From Craspedostauros australis (Eukaryota > Bacillariophyta > Bacillariophyceae > Mastogloiales > Achnanthaceae): a stretch of DNA of 64,000 nucleotides. The stretch is taken from the NCBI GenBank assembly GCA_026770025.1, contig JAMXDE010000016.1:1116001-1180000 (forward strand), given 5' to 3'. The first letter of the stretch is position 1, and the number at the start of each line of letters is the position of its first letter. The notes beneath the pieces are model-generated. The model saw only the letters and a program-made list of their open reading frames with translations, did not search any database and was not told the origin of the DNA. A program made the translations under genes and the position numbers. Shown here piece after piece: positions 1 to 10,058 of this stretch.

Positions 1-372
1 GATGTTAACCTTTGCTACCTCCCACCGACGGAGGACGATGACGAGGCGACGGCTCAAACAAGCTGGTTCTGCGAAGAGTGCGGCATACCATATGACGCTG
101 ATGATATACAGGACCGCCTCGTCGCGCACGTCAATCGCAAGCTCATGCGTTACCAGCTGCAGGACATTCGATGTTCCAAGACCCAACAGGTTGCAACAAA
201 CTCCATGTCGAAGGTTTCGCAATGTTCCGCGCCCATGAAATTGGATATGACGCAGCAGCAAACCATGGATGAGTTCTTCGTCCTGCAAGGGATCGCGAGG
301 AAGCACGGTCTCGATGAGCTGCTGTTGCACATTGACAACATCCTCGGAGGTTTCCACGCAGTTCGCACATAA
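1..372 (+). CDS. POLE: DNA polymerase epsilon catalytic subunit, C-terminal end (partial)
   Basis: The frame is open from base 1 to a TAA at 370-372 and gives the last 123 residues; the 5' part lies outside the window. The sequence matches the extreme C-terminus of the family-B replicative polymerase epsilon: the second half of zinc module CysA (WFCEECGIPYD), then the YQLQDIRCSK stretch and a helical tail (VLQGIARKHGLDELLLHID), in the same order as other eukaryotic POLE proteins. This region is non-catalytic and binds the B subunit and holds the leading-strand polymerase in the replisome. Odd point: the CysB module keeps only two clear cysteines (RCSK-T and SQCS), where most eukaryotes have a C-x2-C plus C-x-C set. 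No intron is visible. The gene converges on the minus-strand gene ending at 633. Confidence 0.88.
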   Translation, partial: DVNLCYLPPTEDDDEATAQTSWFCEECGIPYDADDIQDRLVAHVNRKLMRYQLQDIRCSKTQQVATNSMSKVSQCSAPMKLDMTQQQTMDEFFVLQGIARKHGLDELLLHIDNILGGFHAVRT

Positions 373-632
373 TAATTGGTCTATAATCCACGATTCTTTG
401 AAATAGGAGTCGGAATGGAAGTAGAAAGTGATTAATCAGAGAAAGGAAAGGGGGCGCAGGATGGACGAATAGTCCTGGAGTTGCTTCCACACGTTGGATC
501 ATTCTACTGATATGGAGAGTAAAGTTAGTGTATTGTGACGAGCAAGTGTCAGTCCATGTTTTATGGTGTACGATCTATGCGCATACCAATTAGTGTGGGA
601 CGTAGGACTCAATCGATGCATGAACCAATCGA

Positions 633-2036
633 CTATTCGTCACCATCGTCGTCGTCGTCGTCGGCGTCGAAGCTCCTCAGATTGGACAGTGCCTCCAAGT
701 AGTCCATATCATCATTCGTGAATTCCGATGCACCTTCGTCTGCCATGTCGCTCATTCTTGTCAACTGCTGGTAGGGTGGAATGGCGATGTCCGAGTCCTG
801 GTATGCCTTCGACACATCCAAGATATCCCGCAAACTCCGTTCCAGCACATCGATGACGAAGGCGCATTCGAAGGGCTCCAACATACCAACCGCATAATCC
901 AACTCGTCGATGGCTTCCTGCGCATCCGCAAAGGCGCCGCAGTGTCTCCAAGCGCAACTGGACCACCCGAATCCAATTTCCTGTCGTGCCTCCGGCCCGA
1001 GATACTCTTTGGCCGATTGCAGCAGAGCGCACGATTTTTGCAGCTGCTCTTGCAAAAGGGGATCTCGCACACGTTGCCGCAATTCCTCCCATTCGTAGTC
1101 TTGCGCCAATAGCTTGCAATCCAGCACTAATATCAACGCACGTTGGATAGTGGCGACGGAGGCCTGGACAGTACCTTCGGTGATCGAGGAAGCCTCGATA
1201 TTCCATTGCGTTACGCGCTGTTGTCGGTGCTGAAGCATGATCTCGTTGTAGGACCGTATGGATCGTGCAGAGGATGGTTCAATATCTTCGAGAATGTCGC
1301 GGTTTCGTTCGGTTGTGCCGAATCCCATTCCGCGCAATGTTGAGGCGCCGAAGGTTGGTGAAGTTGGGATTGCTGATGATACTATCGGCGGGCGGAACCG
1401 GTTTCTTTCAAAGACCTCCTCAGTTTTGCTATCGCTACCACCACCACCACCGTCGTCGTCGCCGTCGCCGTCATCAATGCTGGGACTCATTTCGACACGA
1501 TTTATCTGCGTTCTCATGGGATGGACCATGCTCACTTCTTCCCATGATATCAAGGCTATGGATGCTGCTATGGAAACGACGATGAGTTTCACGGCCTCGA
1601 GCAAATTCTCAGTGAAGAGCTCCTCAGAGGTGCTGTCGCCTGTCCGACGCTTCCTGTTGCCTGCGAAGATGGGTGCAGAGTCTGTCGACTCCATGGGATC
1701 CGTCGTCTTCGTTGGTGGCAATGACTGCAACGATGATGACGGTATCAATTCAGATCTTTCGTTTGGAACGTGGCTTGCTCTTTGTGTCGATGCATGTATT
1801 CGCTGTAATATTGGCGTTTGCATCGATCGCAACATTCGCGGACACGACGAATACGACGAAAGCTGAGGCGCTGATTGAATCGATGGTCTTGCTCCACGAG
1901 AATGTGCATTTGCTGTGCACCGTCGTATCGACAATGCATCACAGAAAGAATGACGCTGCTGGATCCACCACGCCGAGAGGATGAGGCAGTTCAATAGCCG
2001 GGAGGATCTCATCTTTGCCGTCATCATTCTATCCAT
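633..2036 (-). CDS. Hypothetical protein, probably targeted, with one membrane segment
   Basis: A 467-residue ORF starting at the ATG at 2036 and not recognised as a named family. The N-terminus has a short hydrophobic stretch (about residues 13-25) after basic residues, like a signal peptide, followed by a Ser/Arg-rich region as in diatom plastid presequences, but no clear ASAF-type cleavage motif. A second hydrophobic segment lies at about 148-165. Residues 175-205 are Asp/Gly-rich, and the C-terminus ends in an Asp run. The part that looks most like a folded domain is about 290-430, helical, with a GFGWSSCAWRHCGAFADAQE stretch and an acidic LEPFECAFVIDVLERSLRDI helix. Plastid location is an inference. 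The ORF is uninterrupted, with length and composition typical of a real gene. Confidence 0.65.
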   Translation of the reverse strand: MDRMMTAKMRSSRLLNCLILSAWWIQQRHSFCDALSIRRCTANAHSRGARPSIQSAPQLSSYSSCPRMLRSMQTPILQRIHASTQRASHVPNERSELIPSSSLQSLPPTKTTDPMESTDSAPIFAGNRKRRTGDSTSEELFTENLLEAVKLIVVSIAASIALISWEEVSMVHPMRTQINRVEMSPSIDDGDGDDDGGGGGSDSKTEEVFERNRFRPPIVSSAIPTSPTFGASTLRGMGFGTTERNRDILEDIEPSSARSIRSYNEIMLQHRQQRVTQWNIEASSITEGTVQASVATIQRALILVLDCKLLAQDYEWEELRQRVRDPLLQEQLQKSCALLQSAKEYLGPEARQEIGFGWSSCAWRHCGAFADAQEAIDELDYAVGMLEPFECAFVIDVLERSLRDILDVSKAYQDSDIAIPPYQQLTRMSDMADEGASEFTNDDMDYLEALSNLRSFDADDDDDDGDE

Positions 2037-2749
2037 TGTGCATTTCTTTTCGGAGCTCTGTTGTATCTTTCGTTGCAGCAGTTAGTGGAAGGATGGGCGT
2101 CTTAACGCGAGGTATTTTACTCGTGTGTATGGTATTATACTCGTACATACAACACCACTTCCCTGTGCCATTCAGACTCAGACAACTATGGTGCAGGTGC
2201 GAGACCGACTGTGGACATCATCATGTTGGCGTGTACGCGAGGGTGTCGGCTGGAGATCGCTTGATGTGTTTCTCGTTGGCGTGCACAATTTGGCCGCTTT
2301 CCGATCTTTGCGCGAAGAGGATACTGACGTCGCGTCTGATCCCATTTATGCGTGATTGAATGAGAGAAGTTGTTGAGGATGACTGCTTCGATTAGAATCG
2401 AATTGGTGAGATTAACGGACATATATTGGCCTGTTAACTAGGTACGTAGTCCGTTAGAAACACATCACGCGTCTACAACAATTTTACGGACAATGGAATG
2501 GGATGATTGGAGGTTATGGCATTATATGTAATATATCATAAAATCAGTGGAAGAACTCTCGTTTGTTGGCTGCATGTTGTGTCGGCTTCATGTTTGTGGA
2601 ACATTTGCACTCACAGAACATTCGCCAAACTCAATGATCGCTCTGCACGCAGCTCAACGGATGGATTCGAGCACCTCACAATTCGAAACCACTTATCAAC
2701 TTCATCTTCACACCTGCGTTTCCGCACAGACAACACAGCAAGCAAGATG
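2037..2749. other. Intergenic, no gene seen
   Basis: About 0.7 kb upstream of the minus-strand gene and of duplicated block A. Only short random ORFs occur. It ends in a (GAT)n microsatellite at about 2748-2769, followed by a (GCGTT)n run; the microsatellite marks the left edge of the duplicated block. Confidence 0.6.
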
Positions 2750-3372
2750 ATGATGATGATGATGATGATGGCGTTGCGTTGCGTTGCGTTGTGCCGTGCC
2801 TTTGGAGAGTGTGGTGGCGTTCCTTGCATCGCCAAGGTTCATTCGGATCTCTTGTGATTGTAGTAAACTTGGTTTTATGATTACTTGACTGAGGTGCGAT
2901 GCAGAGCTCAGTTTGTTATTACGGTGTAGTGGGTGGCACTAGTAAAACATCCACGATGGGTGCATGCCTTGTCTTGCGACGGCTTGGACAATCCTTTGAG
3001 AAGGTTACTCAAACGCTTGAGAAGGTTGTGTCTTGTCGAGCGGTCGCCATAGATAGTTGCATAGACGCATGTGATTGGATGCTGGCCTGCATGTGCGACT
3101 TCAAGGACGCGGTCTCAAAAGTGACCCTCCGTTGGAGGATGTGTGTTGTCTTGGAACACCGATGATGTGGTCGAAAAAGTGTGATGGTTGTTTTTGGCGC
3201 GAACTGGCCAATTGGTATCTTGTTGTTCGTCTTCAGTCCCGCCTGCAGTCACGATCGTGAAACGAGGGTGCTCACAAAATGGACTGATGGTTGACACAAA
3301 CCCGATTCCGACAGGATCTCATGATTCTGTCTCAACGTTGACCACAATGGAAACATTGAGGGAAGGGTCTCC

Positions 3373-4884
3373 ATGACGGCATCAACAACAGCATCAACAG
3401 CTGCGCATCTATCAGCACCTTTGCTATCTGCCTTTGCAAAAGAGACAACTGCAATCAGCATTTGGCAACAAGAATCGGAGAGACAAGAGCAACGAATAGT
3501 GCGCTACCAATCACACGCTCAGAGGACGTCGCAATCAGGATCATTTCATTCACCTCACGTCAAGCCATGCCTTGGATGTTTCGAATCATCATCGTCGTTG
3601 TGGCCATCACCGTCTGATTCTGTGCAGCCCAATTCTCCTTCCCGCCATCCACAGCACCATGTGCCTCCAATGCAGCCATCATGGGATACAGCGCCATCAC
3701 AGATCTCAACGCGGACATGGTCACGGAGGTTGATCGCGTCATTGCCGGAGGTGCCCCGTCGAAACATCCCCGTCTCGACATGCACCGAGCAGACCAACTA
3801 CGACACGATCATCTCCGTGTACGACGGCGCATGCAGAGTGCTGTCCTGCATCGCGTCTGGTGATGACAACGGCATGTGCGAGTTTTCCACCACCACCAGC
3901 CAGGCGGAGTGGAGAACGACCAAAGGCACCATGTACCACATCCGCGTGAGTGGATTCCAGGAGCTGCGTGGCACGTTCGGCGTGTTTGCCACAACCGGCG
4001 ATGCGGCGCCGGACAATGACAAATGCGAAGACGCCATCAACCTTCGCACGGACGGCTCCGTCATGTTTGGTTCCACCATCGCAGGCGACTTTGAAGGGGC
4101 GAGGGATTGCATCGGAGGTGTGCACTCTTCGTTGGATGTTTGGTACCGCGTCGTCGGATCCGGCGACAGGATGACCGTCTCGACATGCTCTGCGGCCGCC
4201 TATTTCGACACTGTGCTGTCCGTGTATATTTCACGAAGCAAGAGTTGCAACGACCTGCAGTGCGTCGCAGGTGACGATGACGATGGTGCGTGCAGCAACA
4301 CGGCCGCAAGTGCGCTGACTTGGGACACTGAACGGGATGTGACGTACTTCGTCCGTGTCAGTGGTTTCGGCGATGACACGGGCAACTTCGGCATCCGCGT
4401 TGCGAAGACTGGCAGCCCAACCGTGACATCGAGACCCACTCGACCACCGAACCTCTCGCCGTCCGGCATGATCCCAACTGGCAACAAGTCTCTCAAGACC
4501 AGCAAGAGTGGCCCGAGCACGAGCAAAGGATCGAACAGTGACAAGAGTGACAAGAGCGACAAGAGCTCAAAAGGTAGCGGCAGCAGCCCCAGTAGTCCGA
4601 GCGGTCCGAGTACCAGCAGCGACGAGAGGGGAGCTGGAAACGGTCCAAGGGAGACCCCGAGCGATACTGCAAATACTGCTGCCGACAGCGTCCAGTCTGG
4701 GGTTGAGGAGGAAAAACCAGTGCTGGACGGATACCACACAAAGACCAAGTGGGCTGGCCAACGTTTCGGTGGCGCTCAGCGATCTGATGAGCTTGAACAA
4801 CAATTCCACACACATAATTGTGGCATACACATATGCTTACTCGCACGGATGATGTGCTTGCTATTCTCCGCTGGTCGAATGTAA
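3373..4884 (+). CDS. Secreted-type protein with two PPC-like repeats (copy A; N-terminus doubtful)
   Basis: The open frame gives 503 residues. Two related repeats are visible, at about 132-207 (partial) and 215-347, each with the pattern VSTC-x(5-7)-DT-SVY, two Cys, Gly/Asp-rich turns and a YxxRVSGF ending. They resemble extracellular beta-sandwich repeats such as PPC-like domains; the function is unknown. A Lys/Ser/Asp low-complexity linker follows (about 370-425). The first about 125 residues are Ser/Pro/His-rich and look non-genuine: another frame starting at 3567 encodes a typical signal-peptide core (MPWMFRIIIVVVAITV) that hits TGA and then stays open through 3681-3740. The annotated start is therefore only the longest ORF. 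The C-terminus is 26 residues longer than in the copy at 40976, partly because of a small indel just before that copy's stop. Confidence 0.5.
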   Translation: MTASTTASTAAHLSAPLLSAFAKETTAISIWQQESERQEQRIVRYQSHAQRTSQSGSFHSPHVKPCLGCFESSSSLWPSPSDSVQPNSPSRHPQHHVPPMQPSWDTAPSQISTRTWSRRLIASLPEVPRRNIPVSTCTEQTNYDTIISVYDGACRVLSCIASGDDNGMCEFSTTTSQAEWRTTKGTMYHIRVSGFQELRGTFGVFATTGDAAPDNDKCEDAINLRTDGSVMFGSTIAGDFEGARDCIGGVHSSLDVWYRVVGSGDRMTVSTCSAAAYFDTVLSVYISRSKSCNDLQCVAGDDDDGACSNTAASALTWDTERDVTYFVRVSGFGDDTGNFGIRVAKTGSPTVTSRPTRPPNLSPSGMIPTGNKSLKTSKSGPSTSKGSNSDKSDKSDKSSKGSGSSPSSPSGPSTSSDERGAGNGPRETPSDTANTAADSVQSGVEEEKPVLDGYHTKTKWAGQRFGGAQRSDELEQQFHTHNCGIHICLLARMMCLLFSAGRM

Positions 4885-5254
4885 ATAGAGCGATAGCACT
4901 GGTATTCAAGCACATGGTGCTTCAGCTGTCGACAGGTGGTGTGGAGATGTTGGTGCACCGGTTCTCTACAATATTGAAAGTATTATTGTACCATGCAAGT
5001 ACGGAATGTGGCGTATGACGTCTTTGGTGTATTATTCCGCAGAAAGAGCATCGCCCATAGTCGGGAAGTGCACAATGGCAGGTCAGAACCGAATGCATAA
5101 TGACGGCATTGCTGTGGAGTATGATCCTGCCCGAAGGCAGTTGTTCCGCCTGCAAACAACGATCGCGGCATTTTCGTAGTTGGCAGCTGATGAAAATGGC
5201 ATCCCTCGTGCGGAGTACAGTTGCTCAAGCTCGTGTCAACTTGATCGCGGCCAA

Positions 5255-6581
5255 CTAATTGGTGCCTTGCCCCTTCATCCGCGCATGTGTTGTGTGGATC
5301 GGCCCGGTCGACATGCCTATCCTCGATGTGCCCAGCACTTGGTAATCCGATGCCGGTTTGGTGGCGTTCTGCTCAAAGTACTCGACCAAGGTGCGCTTCC
5401 CGCGGTTTATGGTACCCCCCAACAGCCGTTTTTTACTCCTGTCCACACCGTATCGCCTCCCGTGCTTCCTGATGTGATGTGTCACTGTCCAGTCAGCTAG
5501 TTTCGTCGTGCGATTGTTACCATACACATACGTGATCCAGTCATCGATATACCAATTGTCAAATTCGATCGGATAGTAATAACCGAAGATGTCCAGATGG
5601 CTTCGATGGACCGTGTGTCAAAATAGTCACCGTCCCTCCCTTGCAGGTGGGACCGACCACACCGATGTTCGGGGGACTGTAGCTCATGAGTCTATCGACA
5701 CCCTTCGTAGCCCAGTTCTGAGTTGTGAATTCGGAATCATCGTTGACACGCACGATGTAGACGGCGCCATGCTCGTACGCGGCTCTGCACATTTCGTTCA
5801 GTGGGATGCGATGTTCTTTGGTTTTGGTGATGCTGATGAAGTTGAGTGTGAACGGCGTCGAATCATCGATCTGCCGACGATGCTGATCGTCTTCCCAGAA
5901 AGTATCGTTCACATCGAATGCGATGAGGAGCTCGAAGTTAAAGTTGGCTCGGTCTTGTTGCGTGACAGTTTTCTCCAAGGATGGGAGGAGGAGCTTGTGC
6001 AACGTGGTTTCGTTGACACTCTGCCAGTTTGATAAGGATCTGGTGCACGACGTGACCATTACCAGCGGTTTGCCACTGGTGGATGCATTCGCACGAAGAG
6101 CCACCTTGGTTGTGCTTTCCACCTTTGGTGGTGCCTCTATTTGATGAGCAGCAGGGTTTGAATGCTCGGCAGCATTCCTATTGGCATTCCCAATTTCAAC
6201 AGCACTCTGCGTGTTATCATCTCCGCTTTGCTGCTGGTTCTGCTGTTCCTGCTCCTGCTGTTCCTCGGAGCCTGTGCCCTCCGAAGGGATGATCCCATCA
6301 TGCGTGTGATTCAAATCGCTCAAGATGGAGGCGATGGGCATCACATCCAAGACGGGCCACGATTGCTGGCTGGTGGACCAGATGGAGATCATGGAGAAAA
6401 CCCCAACCATCATGGCCATGTACAGCGCACGGTTATTCTTGGTTGATCGGCGATTTCCTCGCCGGGACTTCTGGTCCTTTTTCTTCCGCCTGGTGGAGGC
6501 AGTCTGCGATGTCTTCTTCCCTTTGGTCTTCGCGGAGGCAGATGCTGAACCATAGTTCGGACTGTTGCTCTTACCACCCAT
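5255..6581 (-). pseudogene. Frameshifted single-domain GT-A-like glycosyltransferase (copy A)
   Basis: Related to the intact gene at 50960-53149. The 5' part (6581 to 5559) encodes a basic, Gln-rich N-terminus, one membrane segment (about residues 53-69, ALYMAMMVGVFSMISIW) and a luminal domain with a DxD-like NDDSEF motif. At about 5612 roughly 5 nt are missing relative to 50960-53149, which shifts the frame; the homologous remainder (NNRTTKLADWTVTHH onward) continues in another frame to 5255. A CAG-to-TAG change also removes the last 9 codons seen in the paralogue. Only one glycosyltransferase domain is present, against two tandem domains in the paralogue, so it may keep the ancestral architecture. 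Type II Golgi/ER membrane topology is inferred. Confidence 0.75.
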
Positions 6582-6752
6582 CGTTTCAATCCTGCTCGGC
6601 CTGCTCTGACTCTTCTTGGTCCGTTTGCTTCTATTTTTCCTTTTGTCCTAATCCACTCTCTCATCTATTCTTATGACGCTCTTCTATCCTCCGAGATCGA
6701 TCTTGGTCCTCGGTCCTCGAGAAGTCAAGTGAGCAACAACGACACAATGACA

Positions 6753-7177
6753 ACGATATCCAGAATGATTTTGGGCCTACGTTGTGCAGGTTTTTCACGT
6801 GACCGGAGGTGTTGGGGGTGAAACCTGTCTGTTCTGAAAAATTATGTCCGTGCAGGGCGGTCATCTGCTCAGTGTGGATCCTACTCGTGGTTTGTGCGGT
6901 ATTGTTTGTGCATCGACACTCATTGTTCGGATTCGGTCAGATCCGTGAATTGGCACTAAATCCGCACATACGTGGCTTGCGTCCCCACGTAAATTGGCGA
7001 CTGAACGGACGCGCTCAAAAAGGCTATTCCCAAAGTCGTTTTTTATCCTCTTGCGCCGGCCATCTCGGCTCACGACATGACTCATATTTTAAATTAATAG
7101 TAATGGCCAGAGTTGCGGGAATTGAACCAATTTTATTTCGTGCCTTGTGCCACGATCCTTGTTGTGTCACACCGTTG
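6753..7177. other. Intergenic, no gene seen
   Basis: Sequence between duplicated block A and the Mutator-like element. No supported ORF or RNA gene. A short tRNA T-arm-like string occurs near 7103 on the minus strand, without acceptor pairing. Confidence 0.5.
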
Positions 7178-7186
7178 CCCTGTTTT

Positions 7187-8626
7187 GAGCAAATTCACTA
7201 ACCAGGTCGTTTTGGATGCCAAAGTTCACTAACCAGGTCGTTTTCGTGCCTGACCAATCACAATGGCTGGACTGTTGACAGGCGCGTCCTTGCGACAACG
7301 ACGAAAATATTAATTTAGCCGCGAAATACACACGTCAACCGTTTCCCAGTAGAGTAGATTAGAGTAGATTAGAGTAGACGAGACAAGTCGATGATGATGT
7401 TGATGAATCCTGTTCTGTGGAATACGAGTAGAGGGCTAAACCAACTATATTGCATACTGACATCAGCCATTGGCATGTACCTACTTTGGGATGGTCCAGA
7501 CCCAACTGCGAGGAGTTTCAGATTACATGTAGTCCAATCCTGCGATACCGTTCCGTTACTGTGCATACAAACGGTCAATCATATTTGATGATACCAACCG
7601 CACCACTCCAAGCACACTCCCAAGAGTACGGCCATGGAGCCTGCAGTGTTAGAGCCATCTGGAAGTTATCGAATCTATGGATGCTGATACCACACAGTAC
7701 TGCGTCGGACAAGACTGCACAGTATGCATCGCCTTGTGCAGTATTATGCATATCGATGTATTGCACAGGCCGTTTTCAGAGATCCAATCAACTGGACAAC
7801 TCCAAGCGCACTCCAAAGGGCACGGTCATCGAGTTTGAAGTCCTAGATCCGTTTAGAAGGGATCCAATTCTACGGATGCTGATACCAAGCAGTACGGAAT
7901 GGTACGCATTGCGCTGTACAGCGTTCTGAGCATGTGTGCAGACAAAATGTCAATCATATTCCAATCCAACGCTTCGATGACTCCGAGCCTCCTCCAAAGG
8001 TTACGGATATAGAGGTTGAAGTGATAGATCCATGTGGAAAGGATCGACATCTACGGATCAGGATGTAATGTGATGCTGTACGGTTTGATGCGTAGCTCAC
8101 AGTACTGCCACACACAGGATCACATGATATCCAGATCCATCGATATGAGTACCTTCCAGACGGATTAGAGACCTCAAACTTCGTGGCCGTACCCTTTGGA
8201 GTGTGCTTGGAGTGATGCGGTTAATAGAATCAAGTATGCTTGACCTTTTGCATGCACATATAACCAACACAATACACACTGCGACCGAATGGTATCACAG
8301 GAACTGACTACATGTGATCTGAATCGTTTTCCAGTTGGATGTAGAATGTTCAAGGTAGGTACATGCCAATGGCTGATGTCAGTATGCAATATAGCAGGTC
8401 CGACCCTCTGCTCAACAGCATTCATCAACAACATCATGAACTAGAGTACTCTACGCTGTCCAACAGGGAAATGGTTGATGTGTCGACTTCGTGGCTAAAT
8501 TATTATTTTCGAGTCTGTCGCAGTGATACGCCGGCCATTTCATTGATCCAATCATCGTGCCAGGCACCAAAACGACCTGGTTAGTGAACTTTGGCCTCAA
8601 AAACGACCTGGTTAGTGAATTTGCTC
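7187..8626. mobile_element. Non-autonomous Mutator-like element (MULE) with long TIRs
   Basis: A 1,440-bp element bounded by a perfect 9-bp direct repeat CCCTGTTTT (7178-7186 and 8627-8635), the target-duplication length typical of Mutator-like elements. Both ends start GAGCAAATTCACTAACCAGG when read inward. The outer about 66 bp match with only a few mismatches and contain two copies of an AGTTCACTAACCAGGTCG-type unit. Weaker inverted similarity continues for several hundred bases on each side; for example, an identical ATTGCATACTGACATCAGCC stretch occurs in both arms near 7448-7467 and, inverted, near 8374-8393. No transposase ORF is present, so mobility would need a transposase in trans. 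The interior carries degenerate tandem repeats. Confidence 0.88.
7590..8240. repeat. Degenerate tandem repeats inside the MULE
   Basis: A unit of about 180-200 bp containing CTCCAAG..CACTCC followed by an A/G-rich ACGG string and then GGATGCTGATACCA recurs near 7600, 7800 and 7980, and once inverted near 8215. Copies are diverged by roughly 20-30% by eye. Confidence 0.6.
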
Positions 8627-8677
8627 CCCTGTTTTGGTATTGTATTCAGAAAGTCGTGGATTGCATCTGAATAGAAA

Positions 8678-9467
8678 TGTTGGAAATCCGGGGTTATAGA
8701 TATAGTCTAATGCTTATTAAACTGTACCGTTTTAGAACTGTGAGAACAACACATTCATTTCTCAAATCGTCAACTCGTTTGCCCATGATGATGCTGATGG
8801 CCTCCTGTAGTTGCCCCTCATAATCATCATTACAATCTCTCTCCGTCATGTCCATTTCATTGCTCATGACAAGTGCATTTCACCATGCTCAGCTGTTGAG
8901 AGATCAGTCTACACTTCTGAGGTGCATGCATGCCGATGCTCGATTCACTCTCTTCTCATCAGACATCCATCACTCATTCAGTGCACTCTTCCGTGTTGTT
9001 CACTCACTCTTCTCACACGTTCACCGACAATCACACTTGCTCAGAACATGGAGTTCTGGCACGATCAGTCCAGTCCTTCGATGCTGTTCCAGTCCGCGCT
9101 TTGTTCTCCTTCGCTGGTTCTCTGTCAGTCACGTAATCATGTTCTGGGTTCCGAGCGACTCAACTGTGATAGCGCATTTGCATAGATGTTTCAGGTCAAC
9201 CGGTGAACCCTCATGCTTGGAACACTTTGGTGTTCCAGTCTCCCTTTCACATCCATCATTCGCCATGCCAGTTCGTCAGTCCCCTCAAAACATGTCACAT
9301 CATTAGTCTGTCCGTTGTCCGTCATACTCTTGACACACAGAGGAGGAGGTCCACAATCGACTTGGGAGTGTGTCCGACTTTGTTAGATCGGTCAGTCTAT
9401 TTTTGGTATTATGGGAGGTGCGGCAATCTAGGATAACACGACATAGTCGTACCCTCGATTCCTGACA
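8678..9467 (-). mobile_element. Solo LTR of copia family B
   Basis: A 790-bp LTR beginning TGTTGGAAATCC and ending CGATTCCTGACA on the + strand, so its coding orientation is minus (TGTCAGG...CCAACA). It is flanked by a perfect TAGAAA direct repeat (8672-8677 and 9468-9473), which is a target-site duplication. No internal sequence lies beside it, so it is the product of LTR-LTR recombination. It is homologous to the LTRs at 39489-40363 and 9565-10058, including a shared GGGAGGTGCGGCAATC block. Confidence 0.85.
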
Positions 9468-9564
9468 TAGAAAGACAAACTCTGATTACCCCGGATCCCA
9501 TGACGTCAGAAAAGCAAGTCAGGCGCATGGAAAGGAACCCCTGAGACATGACCAATGACGCCGC

Positions 9565-10058
9565 TGTTGGAAATCCGGGGTACCCCAGTCTCTAATAGTA
9601 GTCTCTGGTTACCTATTCATGTTATTGCATTGTTGGAACTGTGAGTACAACATCTTCATCTCGTTCAATTCCGTTTGCCAAAGCATACATAATCCACAGT
9701 AGCACACAGTCTTGCCCTTGCTCATGCAGTGCTGTCCTCCTGCTTCATCATGTCATGCAGCATGTACTCCATGTACATCTCATCTTGCAGTATTGGTGCA
9801 TCTCATCATGCATCTCAGATATTCCATCATCTGCCCTCTACCAATAGTTTTGTTAGCGTAGACATCGCCGAGTCGTAGGCATCATACAGATCGGTTCATT
9901 CAATCTGATCACGGTCTTCCATTCGTCACGGGAGCACCCTGGATGGGAGCTCATTCAGCTCCCCATCATCACACATCTCCGATCATCTCCGATGCTTCTC
10001 CGATCACTTCACCGATCACTCCACCGGCTTTCTGGAAGTTCGTCATTACTGGTCCGTT
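9565..10058 (-). mobile_element. Truncated LTR of copia family B, cut by copia-1
   Basis: Begins TGTTGGAAATCCGGGGTACC and is closely similar, inverted, to the right end of the LTR at 39489-40363 for about 290 bp, then more diverged. It stops at 10058, where the LTR of copia-1 begins, so copia-1 probably inserted into it or recombined with it. Confidence 0.7.

Larger units (their letters stand above)
2750..6752. repeat. Segmental duplication, copy A (contiguous, about 4.0 kb)
   Basis: Bases 2750-4968 match 40364-42560, and 4969-6752 match about 50705-53322, both in direct orientation. In copy A the two parts are adjacent; in copy B they are separated by 8.1 kb. Bases from about 2770 to 3790 appear identical to copy B by eye, while the rest of the first gene differs by a few percent. 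Similarity stops on the right near 6752, just upstream of the glycosyltransferase start. Confidence 0.85.

Noticed and set aside
7100..7130. tRNA T-arm-like string GGTTCAATTCCCGC on the minus strand
   Set aside because: No matching acceptor stem, anticodon arm or D-arm can be paired around it.
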